NCBI RefSeq assembly: GCF_026011795.1
Contig: NZ_BRVS01000002.1
Location: 124,001 to 188,000 of the forward strand
Length of the DNA: 64,000 nt
Source of the DNA: Arthrobacter mangrovi
GTDB taxonomy: Bacteria; Actinomycetota; Actinomycetes; Actinomycetales; Micrococcaceae
Direction of reading: 5' to 3'
Shown here: positions 54,101 through 61,622 of the stretch, piece by piece
Position numbering within the stretch: position 1 is the stretch's first letter
How the letters are laid out: the number at the start of each line of letters is the position of its first letter
Notes under the pieces: model-generated
Databases searched by the model: none
What the model saw: the letters and a program-made list of their open reading frames with translations, nothing else
Told to the model about the DNA's origin: nothing
Program-made: the position numbers and the translations under genes

Positions 54101-54654
54101 GCGGCCTGGCTGGTGCGGTCCTCCGTGTGCAGGCCGATCAGGACCATGAACACCGGCACCAGCGGCACGGTCAGCAGCACCACCAGGGCGCTGGTGAAGT
54201 CGGCTCCCAGGATCCGCAGGCCCACCAGCAGCGGAACGACGGCGCAGCCCACCAGGGCGGGCAGGAACTTTGCGTAGTAGTCATCCAGCGCGTCCAGTCC
54301 GCGGGTGGCCAGCACGCTGAGCGCCCCGCTGCCCGGACTGCCGCCGGCTCCCGTCGCGCCGCCGTCGTTGATGACCCGCTCGGCGAGGGCGGCCCGCAGC
54401 TGCGCCTTGACGCCGGCGACGGCGCGCTGGGACAGGACTTCCTGCCCCCAGGCCGCGACGGCCCGGAGAAGGGCCCCGGCCGCCGCCTCGGCCACCACGG
54501 CGTTCCAGTCCGGGCCGCCGCCGGCCAGCCCGGCCACGCCGGCCGCCACGGCCTGGGCGAGCAGGACGAGTCCGGCCGCCTTGGCTGCGGCCAGGACGCC
54601 CAGCAGGTAGAGCGCCCGCTTGCCCGCGGCGCCGACCGGGAGCAGCGGCTTCAC
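51103..54654 (-). CDS. cydDC: Thiol reductant ABC exporter, fused CydD-CydC
   Basis: A 1183-residue fusion of the two half-transporters that export cysteine/glutathione-type thiols and are needed to assemble cytochrome bd. Each half has about six transmembrane helices and an ATPase. The CydD half has Walker A GPSGSGKTT (about 383) and a degenerate signature (LSPGE). The CydC half has GPSGSGKST (about 997), a canonical LSGGQRQRVAVARAL and VLLDEPTAHLD. Only one site pair may be fully hydrolytic. A Gly/Pro-rich linker of about 70 residues joins them. GTG overlaps the cydB stop (GTGA). Fusion of CydDC is common in actinobacteria. Confidence 0.92.
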   Translation of the reverse strand: MKPLLPVGAAGKRALYLLGVLAAAKAAGLVLLAQAVAAGVAGLAGGGPDWNAVVAEAAAGALLRAVAAWGQEVLSQRAVAGVKAQLRAALAERVINDGGATGAGGSPGSGALSVLATRGLDALDDYYAKFLPALVGCAVVPLLVGLRILGADFTSALVVLLTVPLVPVFMVLIGLHTEDRTSQAAQALQRLSDQLVELARGLPVLVGLGRASAQTRALADMAAAYRSRTMDTLRVAFMSSLALELISTISVAVVAVFIGVRLVHGEMGLEAGLLALILAPECFQPLRDLGTAHHASEDGLESLKRSNAVLHAPAGRPLVAADEGAALTRAAGQSRPGLTAAPLPGTSDLQVGGLSVRYPDRELPAVERLGFTVPAGSIALLAGPSGSGKTTVLEVLAGLRQDGPQAAVSGTVSGVDRDGIAWIPQHPVAAEETVAAEIALYSGLHGQAAREAAVEVLAEVNAAHLIDARTGELSPGELRRLAVARALARIGHVPGVSVLLADEPTAHVDDASARAIERTLACLRGRVTTVLVAHDPQTARLADLIVPVDPARGGAESGVRGARPKAGPSPAGRKGAAGYEGALPADGPRESAAQEPAWQPGAAVRPASGGHDGASSERPRVPLWRNLAMLQPWSRRFVAALFLGLGATLFGVALTALSGWLIVRASEQPPILHLMTAIVGVRFFGIGRAVLRYHERLRLHDAVFAATDRLRIRLWNGLQQRPAGWRKLARGGEALEKLVGDVDELRDVAPRAVFAPLVGLLTAAASCIATWLLMPAGLGWQVLLAAAGLGLAPAVTRWADRSGQAASVELKGRTLRAFTRLLQAAPDLAPNRAAGPLLARARELEAQTTAVLRRGAWAQGLGQAIIVLACSLSALAMIGSAGGTDPGAAAVVILMQLALVEPFVAVNAAAHQWGAWRELGGRVLPELGSADQQPLPGRTAPQAAQAGAAAGARPEAAGGPVASLQLRGAGYAYPGQAEPVFTGLELDLAPGDWLAVTGPSGSGKSTLLGVLLGFLPLCRGDYLVNGAPVEAGAGLAGRIAWTPQEAHLFNSSLRANLLLARERGNPPSDAEMRAALAAVGLADFTAALPQGLDTRLGPDGHFLSGGQRQRVAVARALLTEADAVLLDEPTAHLDPESAASLLADLRTALAGKAVVMVTHDPNEAAACPRILELGTAAEAAVLR

Positions 54655-55670
54655 TGCGGAACGACGGCGTGGGCGGCCGGGATGGATTCGGCGCTGACGC
54701 GCTTGCGGAATACCCAGTAGGTGTAGCCCTGGTAGACCAGCACGGCGGGGATGCCGAACGCCCCGATCACGCTCATCACGCCCAGCGTGTAGTCGGACGA
54801 GGACGCATTCTCAACGGTCAGCGAGAAGGCCGGGTCGAGGCTCGAGGGCAGCACGTTGGGGAACACGGCGGTGAAGATGGTGGTGGTACCGGCAACCAGG
54901 AAGATCCCGAGTCCGGCGAAACTCAGCCCGTCCCGCTCCCGCCGGGCCAGCAGCCATGCCGCCGCGGCACCCAGCACCGCCACCGTCAAAGTCACCCACG
55001 TAACGGGCTTGCCGCCGGCCAGCACCACGAGGATCGCCCACAGCGCCATCGGGAGCAGGGCCACCGGCAGCCAGCGCAGCAGCAGCCTGCGCGCCCGCGC
55101 CCGGATGTCGCCGTCGGTCTTCAGGACCAGGAAGGCTGCGGCGTGGACCAGGCAGAACAGCACGACCGCCAGCCCGCCGAGCACCGCGTAGCCGTTGAAC
55201 CAGGCGAACGGGCCGCCCACCCGGTCGCCGTTCGCGTCCAGCGGCAGGCCGGTGGTGGTCAGCGCCAGCATCGCGCCCACGCCGAAGGCCGCCACGAAGG
55301 AACCGAGCGCGATGGCCCAGTCCCAGCTGCTCCGCCAGCGCGGCGAGTCGTGCTTGCCGCGGTACTCGATGGCCACCGCGCGGAAGATCAGGGCCAGCAG
55401 GACCAGCACCAGCGGCAGGTAGAGGCCGGCGAAGAGCGAGGCGTACCAGTGCGGGAACGCGGCGAAGGTCGCGGCGCCGGCGGTGATCAGCCACACCTCG
55501 TTGCCGTCCCAGACCGGCCCGACGGTGTTGAGCAGCACCCGGCGGTCCGTGTTGTTCCGGGCGAAGCCGCGCATCAGCATGCCGACGCCCAGGTCGAAGC
55601 CTTCAAGGAACAGGTAGCCGGTCCAGAAGAAGGCGATGATGATGAACCACAGAGTGGGCAGGAAATCCAT
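54651..55670 (-). CDS. cydB: Cytochrome bd ubiquinol/menaquinol oxidase subunit II
   Basis: A 339-residue membrane protein with about eight hydrophobic helices, the smaller core subunit of cytochrome bd. The head MDFLPTLWFIIIAFFWTGYLFLEGFDLGVGMLMRGFARNNTDRRVLLNTVGPVWDGNEVW is diagnostic. It starts 47 nt after the cydA stop and overlaps cydDC (GTGA). Quinol oxidation by bd oxidases lets aerobic actinobacteria respire at low oxygen or in the presence of inhibitors. Confidence 0.95.
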   Translation of the reverse strand: MDFLPTLWFIIIAFFWTGYLFLEGFDLGVGMLMRGFARNNTDRRVLLNTVGPVWDGNEVWLITAGAATFAAFPHWYASLFAGLYLPLVLVLLALIFRAVAIEYRGKHDSPRWRSSWDWAIALGSFVAAFGVGAMLALTTTGLPLDANGDRVGGPFAWFNGYAVLGGLAVVLFCLVHAAAFLVLKTDGDIRARARRLLLRWLPVALLPMALWAILVVLAGGKPVTWVTLTVAVLGAAAAWLLARRERDGLSFAGLGIFLVAGTTTIFTAVFPNVLPSSLDPAFSLTVENASSSDYTLGVMSVIGAFGIPAVLVYQGYTYWVFRKRVSAESIPAAHAVVPQ

Positions 55671-55717
55671 GTCAGCTCTCCAAGATGTTCAGGTGGCGCA
55701 CGTTGCGGCCGGCGGAA

Positions 55718-57295
55718 TCAGTACGCGAAGGCGAGGACATCATCGTCGTCCTTTCCCTTGCCGCTGCCGGCGTCATCGTCCCGGTGCGCCAGCACTTCGG
55801 GCATCGCCGAGGGGACGCCGCCCTTGCAGTAGGCGAAGAGCAGCTTGACCTCCACCACCAGCAGCACGCCGTAGACCAGCGCGAAGGCGCAGAGCGAGAA
55901 GACCAGCTCCGCGAGGGAAACCCCCGGCGAGACCGCGGCGGCAGTGAACATGAAGACGTTGTCGATGCCGTTGGGATCAGGGTTCGGCGCCACCACGAAG
56001 GGCTGGCGGCCCATCTCGGTGAAGATCCAGCCGGCGGAATTCGCCCCGAACGGCGCCAGGATGCCGAACACTGCCAGGCGCATCAGCCACTTCGACTCGG
56101 GGACGGTCCCCTTGCGGGCAATCCAGAGGGCCACCAGCGCGGCTCCGGCGGCAAGCATGCCGAAGGTGATCATCATCCGGAAGCCCCAGTACGTGACCTC
56201 CATGACCGGAACGTAGTCGATCTCGGTCCCGGCGCGCTCGCCGTAGACGGGGTTGTCCGGCAGGTGGGTGCCGAAGCTGTCCTGGTACTCGGGAATCAGG
56301 GTATTGATGCCGCGGATGTCGGTGGTGAAATCGCCGTTGGCCAGGAAGGACAGCAGGCCGGGAAGTTCGACGACGGCGACCATGTCGTCGCAGTCGTTGG
56401 AACCGAGGTCGCCGACGGAGAGGATGGAGAAGCCCGTGCCGTCGTGGCAAGCCGCCTCCGCCGCGGCCATCTTCATCGGCTGCTGTTCGAACATCAGTTT
56501 GGCCTGCAGGTCGCCGGTCAGCGAGACACCGGCGAAGGAGACCATCGCGACGACGGCGCCGACCCTCAGCGAGGTCAGCCAGACTTTGTGGTCGGTGGCG
56601 TCGCGGCCGATGGCCGGGTTGCTGCCGACCAGCACCTTGCCGTCGGCGCCGACGGTGTCGATCCCGTCCCGGCGGCGCTTCCACAGGTGGTACCACGCGA
56701 TGCCGAGCAGGAAGCCGCCCGCCACGGAGAAGGCGCCGAAGAGGGTGTGCGGGTACGCGACCAGCAGGGTGTTGTTCGTCAGCACCGCCCAGATGTCCAC
56801 CATGACCGGCCGGCCGTCGATCATCTCGACGCCCACGGGATGCTGCATCCAGGAGTTGGCCGCCAGGATGAAGTAGGCCGAGCCCATCGTGGCCAGCGAG
56901 GCCGCCCAGATGCTCAGCAGGTGCATGCCCTTGGGCAGGCGCTTCCAGCCGAAGATCCACAGGCCCAGGAAGATCGACTCGACGAAGAACGCGAGCAGCG
57001 ACTCCAGCGCCAGCGGGGCGCCGAAAACGTCGCCGACGAAGCGGCTGTACTCGCTCCACGCCATGCCGAACTGGAACTCCTGCACGAGGCCGGTGGCCAC
57101 GCCCATGATGAAGTTGATCAGGAACAGCTTGCCCCAGAACTTGGTCATCCGCAGGTACTGTTCCTTGCCCGTGCGGTACCAGGCCGTCTGCAGGACGGCC
57201 ACCGTGAGGCCAAGGCCGATGGTCAGCGGCACCATCAGGAAGTGATAGACGGTGGTGATGCCGAATTGCCACCGGGCGACTTCGAGGGCTTCCAC
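55718..57295 (-). CDS. cydA: Cytochrome bd quinol oxidase subunit I
   Basis: A 525-residue haem-bearing core subunit with nine or so transmembrane helices. The N-terminal ARWQFGITTVYHFLMVPLTIGLG contains the haem b595-ligand histidine. The middle holds the Q-loop region, and a GRQPF motif near residue 440 replaces the usual GRQPW. An actinobacterial Asp/Lys-rich tail ends the protein. The GTG at 57295 follows AAGGGG. It is the first gene of cydA-cydB-cydDC and is divergent from blaI; the two operators lie directly upstream. Confidence 0.95.
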   Translation of the reverse strand: MEALEVARWQFGITTVYHFLMVPLTIGLGLTVAVLQTAWYRTGKEQYLRMTKFWGKLFLINFIMGVATGLVQEFQFGMAWSEYSRFVGDVFGAPLALESLLAFFVESIFLGLWIFGWKRLPKGMHLLSIWAASLATMGSAYFILAANSWMQHPVGVEMIDGRPVMVDIWAVLTNNTLLVAYPHTLFGAFSVAGGFLLGIAWYHLWKRRRDGIDTVGADGKVLVGSNPAIGRDATDHKVWLTSLRVGAVVAMVSFAGVSLTGDLQAKLMFEQQPMKMAAAEAACHDGTGFSILSVGDLGSNDCDDMVAVVELPGLLSFLANGDFTTDIRGINTLIPEYQDSFGTHLPDNPVYGERAGTEIDYVPVMEVTYWGFRMMITFGMLAAGAALVALWIARKGTVPESKWLMRLAVFGILAPFGANSAGWIFTEMGRQPFVVAPNPDPNGIDNVFMFTAAAVSPGVSLAELVFSLCAFALVYGVLLVVEVKLLFAYCKGGVPSAMPEVLAHRDDDAGSGKGKDDDDVLAFAY

Positions 57296-57315
57296 ATTTT
57301 CCCCTTCGACGTGAT

Positions 57316-57357
57316 TTCTACAGAACGTAGAACAAGTTGCTTCTACGGAGTGTAGAA
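57316..57357. promoter_or_regulatory. Two TTCTAC-N5-GTAGAA operators between cydA and blaI
   Basis: Perfect inverted repeats of 17 bp occur at 57316-57332 and 57341-57357, centres 25 bp apart, each followed by CAA. They lie 21 nt upstream of the cydA start, in the shared region with a BlaI-family repressor gene. BlaI/MecI regulators bind short TACA/TGTA-type palindromes, so these are very probably its sites for both cyd and itself. Confidence 0.78.
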
Positions 57358-57455
57358 CAAATCCGGCAAAGCCTGTAAATTGGATACGGAAGCCACACGG
57401 GCGGCGCTCAGGCTGCCGGTGTGGAGTTGTTTTCGGGTGCGGATGAAGGATGTAA

Positions 57456-57842
57456 ATGGCCACTCTTGGAGAGCTGGAACGGGCAGTCATGGATCTGCTG
57501 TGGGAGCAGAACGGACGTCCCGAGGGGGAGAACGCGCTGACCGCGAACGAATTGCGCGACAGCCTGGCCCGCAGGGGCGGCACAACCAAAGACGGCAAGG
57601 AGCTTGCCGTGACGACAGTGCTGACGGTGCTGTCCCGGCTGGAGAAGAAGAGCCTGGTCCAGCGTGAGCGCGACATCCGCCCGCACCGCTACCGCGCCGT
57701 GACCAGCCGTGAGGCACACACCGTGGAGCTCATGCACGAGGTCCTCGGCTCTGCCCGCGACCGCGAGGCCGTACTGGCGGCCTTCATCGGTTCGGTGTCG
57801 GCCCAGGAAGCCGAGGCCCTGCGGAAGATGCTGACGGCCTAA
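57456..57842 (+). CDS. blaI: BlaI/MecI/CopY-family transcriptional repressor
   Basis: A 128-residue winged-helix repressor: MATLGELERAVMDLLWEQNGRPEGENALTANELRDSLARR is the first helix pair, and VTTVLTVLSRLEKKSLVQRERDIRPHRYRAV is the recognition helix and wing. It is followed 26 nt later by an M56 peptidase gene, which is the BlaR1-type partner that inactivates the repressor by signalling. It is divergent from cydA. In mycobacteria BlaI is linked to respiration as well as beta-lactamase control. GAAGGA precedes the ATG at 57456. Confidence 0.9.
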   Translation: MATLGELERAVMDLLWEQNGRPEGENALTANELRDSLARRGGTTKDGKELAVTTVLTVLSRLEKKSLVQRERDIRPHRYRAVTSREAHTVELMHEVLGSARDREAVLAAFIGSVSAQEAEALRKMLTA

Positions 57843-57868
57843 ACCGCCGTGCGGATCGCATAACCGAG

Positions 57869-58828
57869 GTGTTCTGGGCCTCCTACCTGCTGGCCGCCCT
57901 GGCCGTGATTCTTGCATGGCCGGTTCCGGTCATGCTTTCGCGCGCCCGCTGGCCTGCGAGGGCGCCCAAGACGGCGCTGATCCTCTGGCAGGCGATCGCG
58001 CTCGCCGGAGGCCTCTCCATGATCGGCGCGATGCTGACCTGGGGGCTGGAACCGCTCGGCGATAACCTGCTGGCGGGCCTCCGCGGCCTGGCCGCACTGC
58101 TGGCCAGCTACCAGCCCGCACCCGGGCTGGACCTGATCCATGTCTTCGCCCTGAGCGCCGCCCTGCTGCTGGGCGTCCACCTCGTCTTCACGCTGCTGCT
58201 GACGTACTACCGGATCGCCAAGCAGCGCCACCGGCACCGCACGCTGCTGAACCTGCTGAGCTCCCCGGCCAAGGATTCCCCCAAGACGCTGGTCATCAAC
58301 CATCCCGCCCCCGTCGCCTACTGCCTGCCCGGTGGCAGCGGATCCGTCACGGTGCTCTCGGAAGGCCTGATGGAACTGCTGACTCCGGCCGAACTTCAAT
58401 CCGTGCTGCAGCACGAGCGCGCCCACCTGAACCAGCGCCACGACCTCCTGCTGTGGGCCTTCGCGGCGTGGCGCGCGGCGCTGCCCTGGCTGCCCACCTC
58501 GCAGCTGGCACAGCGTGCCGTCAACGAACTCATCGAGATGCTGGCCGATGACGCGGCGCTGGAAACCACGGACCGGCCGACCCTCATCCGCGCGGTCGCC
58601 CTGGTCGCCGGCGGCGAACGCCCGGCCGGCAGCGCAGCCGGTGCTCCGGCACGGGAACTGCTGAGCCCCGAAGAGGCCCAGGCGCTGACCTCGGCCAACC
58701 GGCTGCGCCGGCTGCTCACGCCGATGGCGCCGCTGGGCAGGGCGGCCCAGTCGCTCGTCCTTGCCGGCGCAGCCCTCCTGCTGGCGGTGCCGACCGTACT
58801 GCTGCTCGCCCCCGGGCTGGCCGGCTAA
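57869..58828 (+). CDS. M56-family (BlaR1-like) membrane metallopeptidase
   Basis: A 319-residue membrane zinc peptidase without the extracellular penicillin-sensor domain of BlaR1. There are hydrophobic helices near 1-25, 40-62, 85-112 and at the C-terminus. The active site is QHERAHLNQRHD (HExxH, about 190-194) on the cytosolic side. It probably cleaves or triggers cleavage of the neighbouring BlaI repressor in answer to an unknown membrane or respiratory signal. The start is the GTG at 57869, 26 nt after the blaI stop. Confidence 0.88.
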   Translation: MFWASYLLAALAVILAWPVPVMLSRARWPARAPKTALILWQAIALAGGLSMIGAMLTWGLEPLGDNLLAGLRGLAALLASYQPAPGLDLIHVFALSAALLLGVHLVFTLLLTYYRIAKQRHRHRTLLNLLSSPAKDSPKTLVINHPAPVAYCLPGGSGSVTVLSEGLMELLTPAELQSVLQHERAHLNQRHDLLLWAFAAWRAALPWLPTSQLAQRAVNELIEMLADDAALETTDRPTLIRAVALVAGGERPAGSAAGAPARELLSPEEAQALTSANRLRRLLTPMAPLGRAAQSLVLAGAALLLAVPTVLLLAPGLAG

Positions 58829-58867
58829 GGCACCGGCCTGGGCCCGTCCGGCAGGCCCGCGGACCGG

Positions 58868-60979
58868 TCAGGCGTCGATTTGTTCGCGGTCGAGCACGGC
58901 CGCGCCGGCGATGATGAACTCCTTGCGGGGAGCCACGTCGGAGCCCATTAGCAGGTCGAACGCCCGCTCGGCCGCCTCGGCGTCCTCGATGCCCACCCGC
59001 CGCAGGGTGCGGTGCCGGGGATCCATGGTAGTTTCCGCCAGCTGGTCGGCGTCCATCTCGCCCAGGCCCTTGTAGCGCTGGATGGGCTCCTTGTACTTGC
59101 GGCCGGACGCCTCGAGGCCACCCAGCAGCTGGTGCAGCTCCTGCTCCGAGTACGTATAGACGATTTCGTTGGACTTCGCCCCGGGATTGACGATCTCCAC
59201 CCGGTGCAGCGGCGGCACGGCCGCGTACACCCGCCCGGCTTCCACCAGGGGCCGCATGTAGCGGAAGAACAGTGTCAGGAGCAGCGTCCGGATGTGCGCC
59301 CCGTCGACGTCCGCGTCGGTCATCAGGATGACCTTGCCGTAACGTGCCGCGTCCAGCTGGAAGCTTCGGCCGGATCCGGCGCCGACCACCTGGATCAACG
59401 CAGCGCACTCGGCATTCGAGAGCATGTCGCCGATCGAGGCCTTCTGCACGTTCAGGATCTTTCCGCGGATGGGCAGCAGCGCCTGGTAGTCAGATGAACG
59501 GGCGAGCCGGGCCGTGCCCAAGGCGCTGTCGCCCTCGACAATGAATAGTTCGGAGCGGTCTACCTCGGTCGTGCGGCAGTCCAGCAGCTTGGCCGGCATC
59601 GTGGAGGTCTCCAGCGCATTCTTGCGCCGCTGGGTTTCCTTGTGCATACGGGCCGAGACACGGGACTTCATCTCGCTGACCACCTTCTCCAGCAGGAGGG
59701 CGGACTGTGCCTTGTCGGCCCGCGCGGTGGAGTTCAGCTTCGCGGTGATCTCCTTCTCCACCACCCGCGAGACGATCGAGCGAACGGCCGACGTGCCCAG
59801 GACCTCCTTGGTCTGGCCCTCGAACTGCGGCTCGGCCAGCCTGACGGTGAGTACGGCGGTCAGGCCCGCGAAGACGTCGTCCTTCTCGATCTTGTCGTTG
59901 CCGGCCTTCAGCTTGCGTGCGTTGGCCTCGACGACCTTTCGGAAGGTCTTGAGAAGGGCCTGCTCAAACCCGGCCTGGTGCGTACCGCCCTTCGGCGTCG
60001 CGATGATATTGACGAAGCTGCGCACCGCCGTGTCGTAACCAACGCCCCAGCGCAGGGCCACGTCCACCTCGCACTTGCGCTCGACTTCGGCGATCTTGCT
60101 GTGGCCGCGCTCGTCGAGCACCGGCACCGTTTCCTTGAACGAGCCGGCGCCGTGGATCCGCCAGACGTCGGTAACCGCGCTGTCGTTGGCGAGGTACTCC
60201 ACGAACTCGGCGATGCCGCCGTCGTGCTGGAAAACCTCCTCCACCGGACCGTTCTCCCCCGGCGTACCGGGCTGCCGTCGCTCGTCCCGCAGCGTCACCC
60301 GCAGGCCGGGCACCAGGAACGAGGTCTGGCGTACCCGGGACTGCAGCTCCTCGTAGGAGAACTTGGCATCCGGGGTGAAGATCTGGTGGTCAGCCCAGTA
60401 CCGGATGCGCGTACCTGTCACGCCCCGCTTGGCCTTGCCCACGATGTCCAGCGAAGAGCTCTCCAGGAAAGGCTCGAACTTCGCGTCCGGGCTCGGCGTC
60501 CGCCCGGTATCGATGAAGTGGCCCGGCTCGCCTCGCCGGAACGACATCTGGTAGGTCTTCCCACCGCGGTCGACCTGGACGTCCAGCCGCGAGGAAAGGG
60601 CGTTGACCACGCTGGCGCCCACGCCGTGCAGGCCGCCCGAGGCGGTGTAGGAACCGCCGCCGAACTTGCCGCCGGCATGGAGCTTGGTGAAAACCACCTC
60701 GACGCCGGTCAGGCCGGTCCGCGGCTCCACGTCCACCGGGACGCCGCGGCCGTCGTCATGGACCTCCACCGAACCGTCGCCGTGCAGGATCACCGTGATG
60801 TTCTGTCCGAACCCGGCCAGCGCCTCATCGACGGAGTTGTCGATGATCTCCCAGAGGCAGTGCATCAGCCCGCGGGAGTCCGTGGAACCGATGTACATGC
60901 CCGGACGCTTGCGGACCGCCTCCAGTCCCTCCAGGACGGACAGGTGCCGCGCGGTGTAGTCGGTGCTCGGTGGGGTCAC
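58868..60979 (-). CDS. parE: Type IIA topoisomerase subunit B, ParE/GyrB-like second copy
   Basis: A 703-residue ATPase subunit partner of the ParC-like protein. The GHKL ATPase holds EIIDNSVDEAL, DDGRGVPVD and GGLHGVGASVVNALS. The TOPRIM domain carries EGDSALGTA (about 480) and DADVDGAHI (about 552). The C-terminal YKGLGEMDADQL is typical. At about 703 residues it lacks the extra insertion of some GyrB proteins. A GTG start has AAGGAG upstream. It lies between the BlaR-like gene and the DUF7455/sigA locus, a conserved position. Confidence 0.88.
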   Translation of the reverse strand: MTPPSTDYTARHLSVLEGLEAVRKRPGMYIGSTDSRGLMHCLWEIIDNSVDEALAGFGQNITVILHGDGSVEVHDDGRGVPVDVEPRTGLTGVEVVFTKLHAGGKFGGGSYTASGGLHGVGASVVNALSSRLDVQVDRGGKTYQMSFRRGEPGHFIDTGRTPSPDAKFEPFLESSSLDIVGKAKRGVTGTRIRYWADHQIFTPDAKFSYEELQSRVRQTSFLVPGLRVTLRDERRQPGTPGENGPVEEVFQHDGGIAEFVEYLANDSAVTDVWRIHGAGSFKETVPVLDERGHSKIAEVERKCEVDVALRWGVGYDTAVRSFVNIIATPKGGTHQAGFEQALLKTFRKVVEANARKLKAGNDKIEKDDVFAGLTAVLTVRLAEPQFEGQTKEVLGTSAVRSIVSRVVEKEITAKLNSTARADKAQSALLLEKVVSEMKSRVSARMHKETQRRKNALETSTMPAKLLDCRTTEVDRSELFIVEGDSALGTARLARSSDYQALLPIRGKILNVQKASIGDMLSNAECAALIQVVGAGSGRSFQLDAARYGKVILMTDADVDGAHIRTLLLTLFFRYMRPLVEAGRVYAAVPPLHRVEIVNPGAKSNEIVYTYSEQELHQLLGGLEASGRKYKEPIQRYKGLGEMDADQLAETTMDPRHRTLRRVGIEDAEAAERAFDLLMGSDVAPRKEFIIAGAAVLDREQIDA

Positions 60980-61244
60980 TTAACCAATACTCCTTGGCAA
61001 TGCAGGTGGAACAGGAACAGACGCGCTGCCCCGCGGTCTCGGCGCCCGCCGTCGGGCACCCCCCTCTAGGCTAGTCCCCCTCGGGGCCCGGACCCGTTCA
61101 ACGCACCGCGGACGCGTGGCGGCGAAGGTCACAGCGGGCCCCGGTGACGCAGCGGATACGCGGTCAGCGAAAGTTGCAGGCTTGGACGAAGAAAACGGGC
61201 CGCCTGATGGTTGTATGTAGGTACGCACTTGTAAGGAGGTCACC

Positions 61245-61472
61245 ATGACGACAGCAGTAGCTACCCGAGAACTGACCGCAATGGACCGCTGTGACCGCTG
61301 CGGCGCCCAGGCCTACGTCCGTGTTGTGTTGGAATCCTCCGGTGGGGAATTGCTTTTCTGCGGACACCACGCCCGTCAGCATGAACCGCAGCTTCGCCCC
61401 ATTGCGGCCGAGTGGCAGGATGAGACCGGCCGGCTGAGCACCAACGCCGAAATGGCGGCGGAAACGCAGTAG
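61245..61472 (+). CDS. DUF7455 small zinc-ribbon-like protein
   Basis: A 75-residue protein with CDRCGAQAYVRVVLESSGGELLFCGHHARQHE: a CxxC and a C-x-x-H pair that could bind zinc. It occurs next to sigA and parE in many actinobacteria. The function is unknown. AAGGAGGT precedes the ATG at 61245 with perfect spacing, so strong translation is expected. It is followed by a 14-bp tandem repeat and then the shared terminator. Confidence 0.83.
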   Translation: MTTAVATRELTAMDRCDRCGAQAYVRVVLESSGGELLFCGHHARQHEPQLRPIAAEWQDETGRLSTNAEMAAETQ

Positions 61473-61517
61473 TACTGTGCAGGCGGCCCGGGTCAGCCCC
61501 GGTCGCCCACGGGAACA

Positions 61518-61563
61518 ACGGGCCAATAACGACGGGCCAATAACGACGGGCCAATAACGACGG
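61518..61563 (+). repeat. 14-bp tandem repeat, three copies
   Basis: The unit ACGGGCCAATAACG is repeated exactly three times (61518-61559), with four bases of a fourth copy. It lies in the 3' intergenic region of DUF7455, directly before the shared terminator. Copy number is likely variable between strains. Confidence 0.9.
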
Positions 61564-61602
61564 CGCCGGCCTCCTTCTTTCGCGAAGGAGGCCGGCGCCG
61601 TC
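61559..61602. terminator. Bidirectional terminator between DUF7455 and sigA
   Basis: A perfect 18-bp stem (61559-61576 with 61585-61602) with an 8-nt loop is followed by GTTTGC on plus and preceded by a repeat on minus. It can end both convergent transcripts. Confidence 0.88.
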
Positions 61603-61622
61603 GTTTGCGTGCCTGTCCGGTC

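Noticed and set aside
51178-54720. Very long plus-strand open frame opposite cydDC
   Set aside because: Antisense shadow of the CydDC fusion, which has intact Walker motifs; the shadow translation is low-complexity Arg/Gln/Gly-rich.
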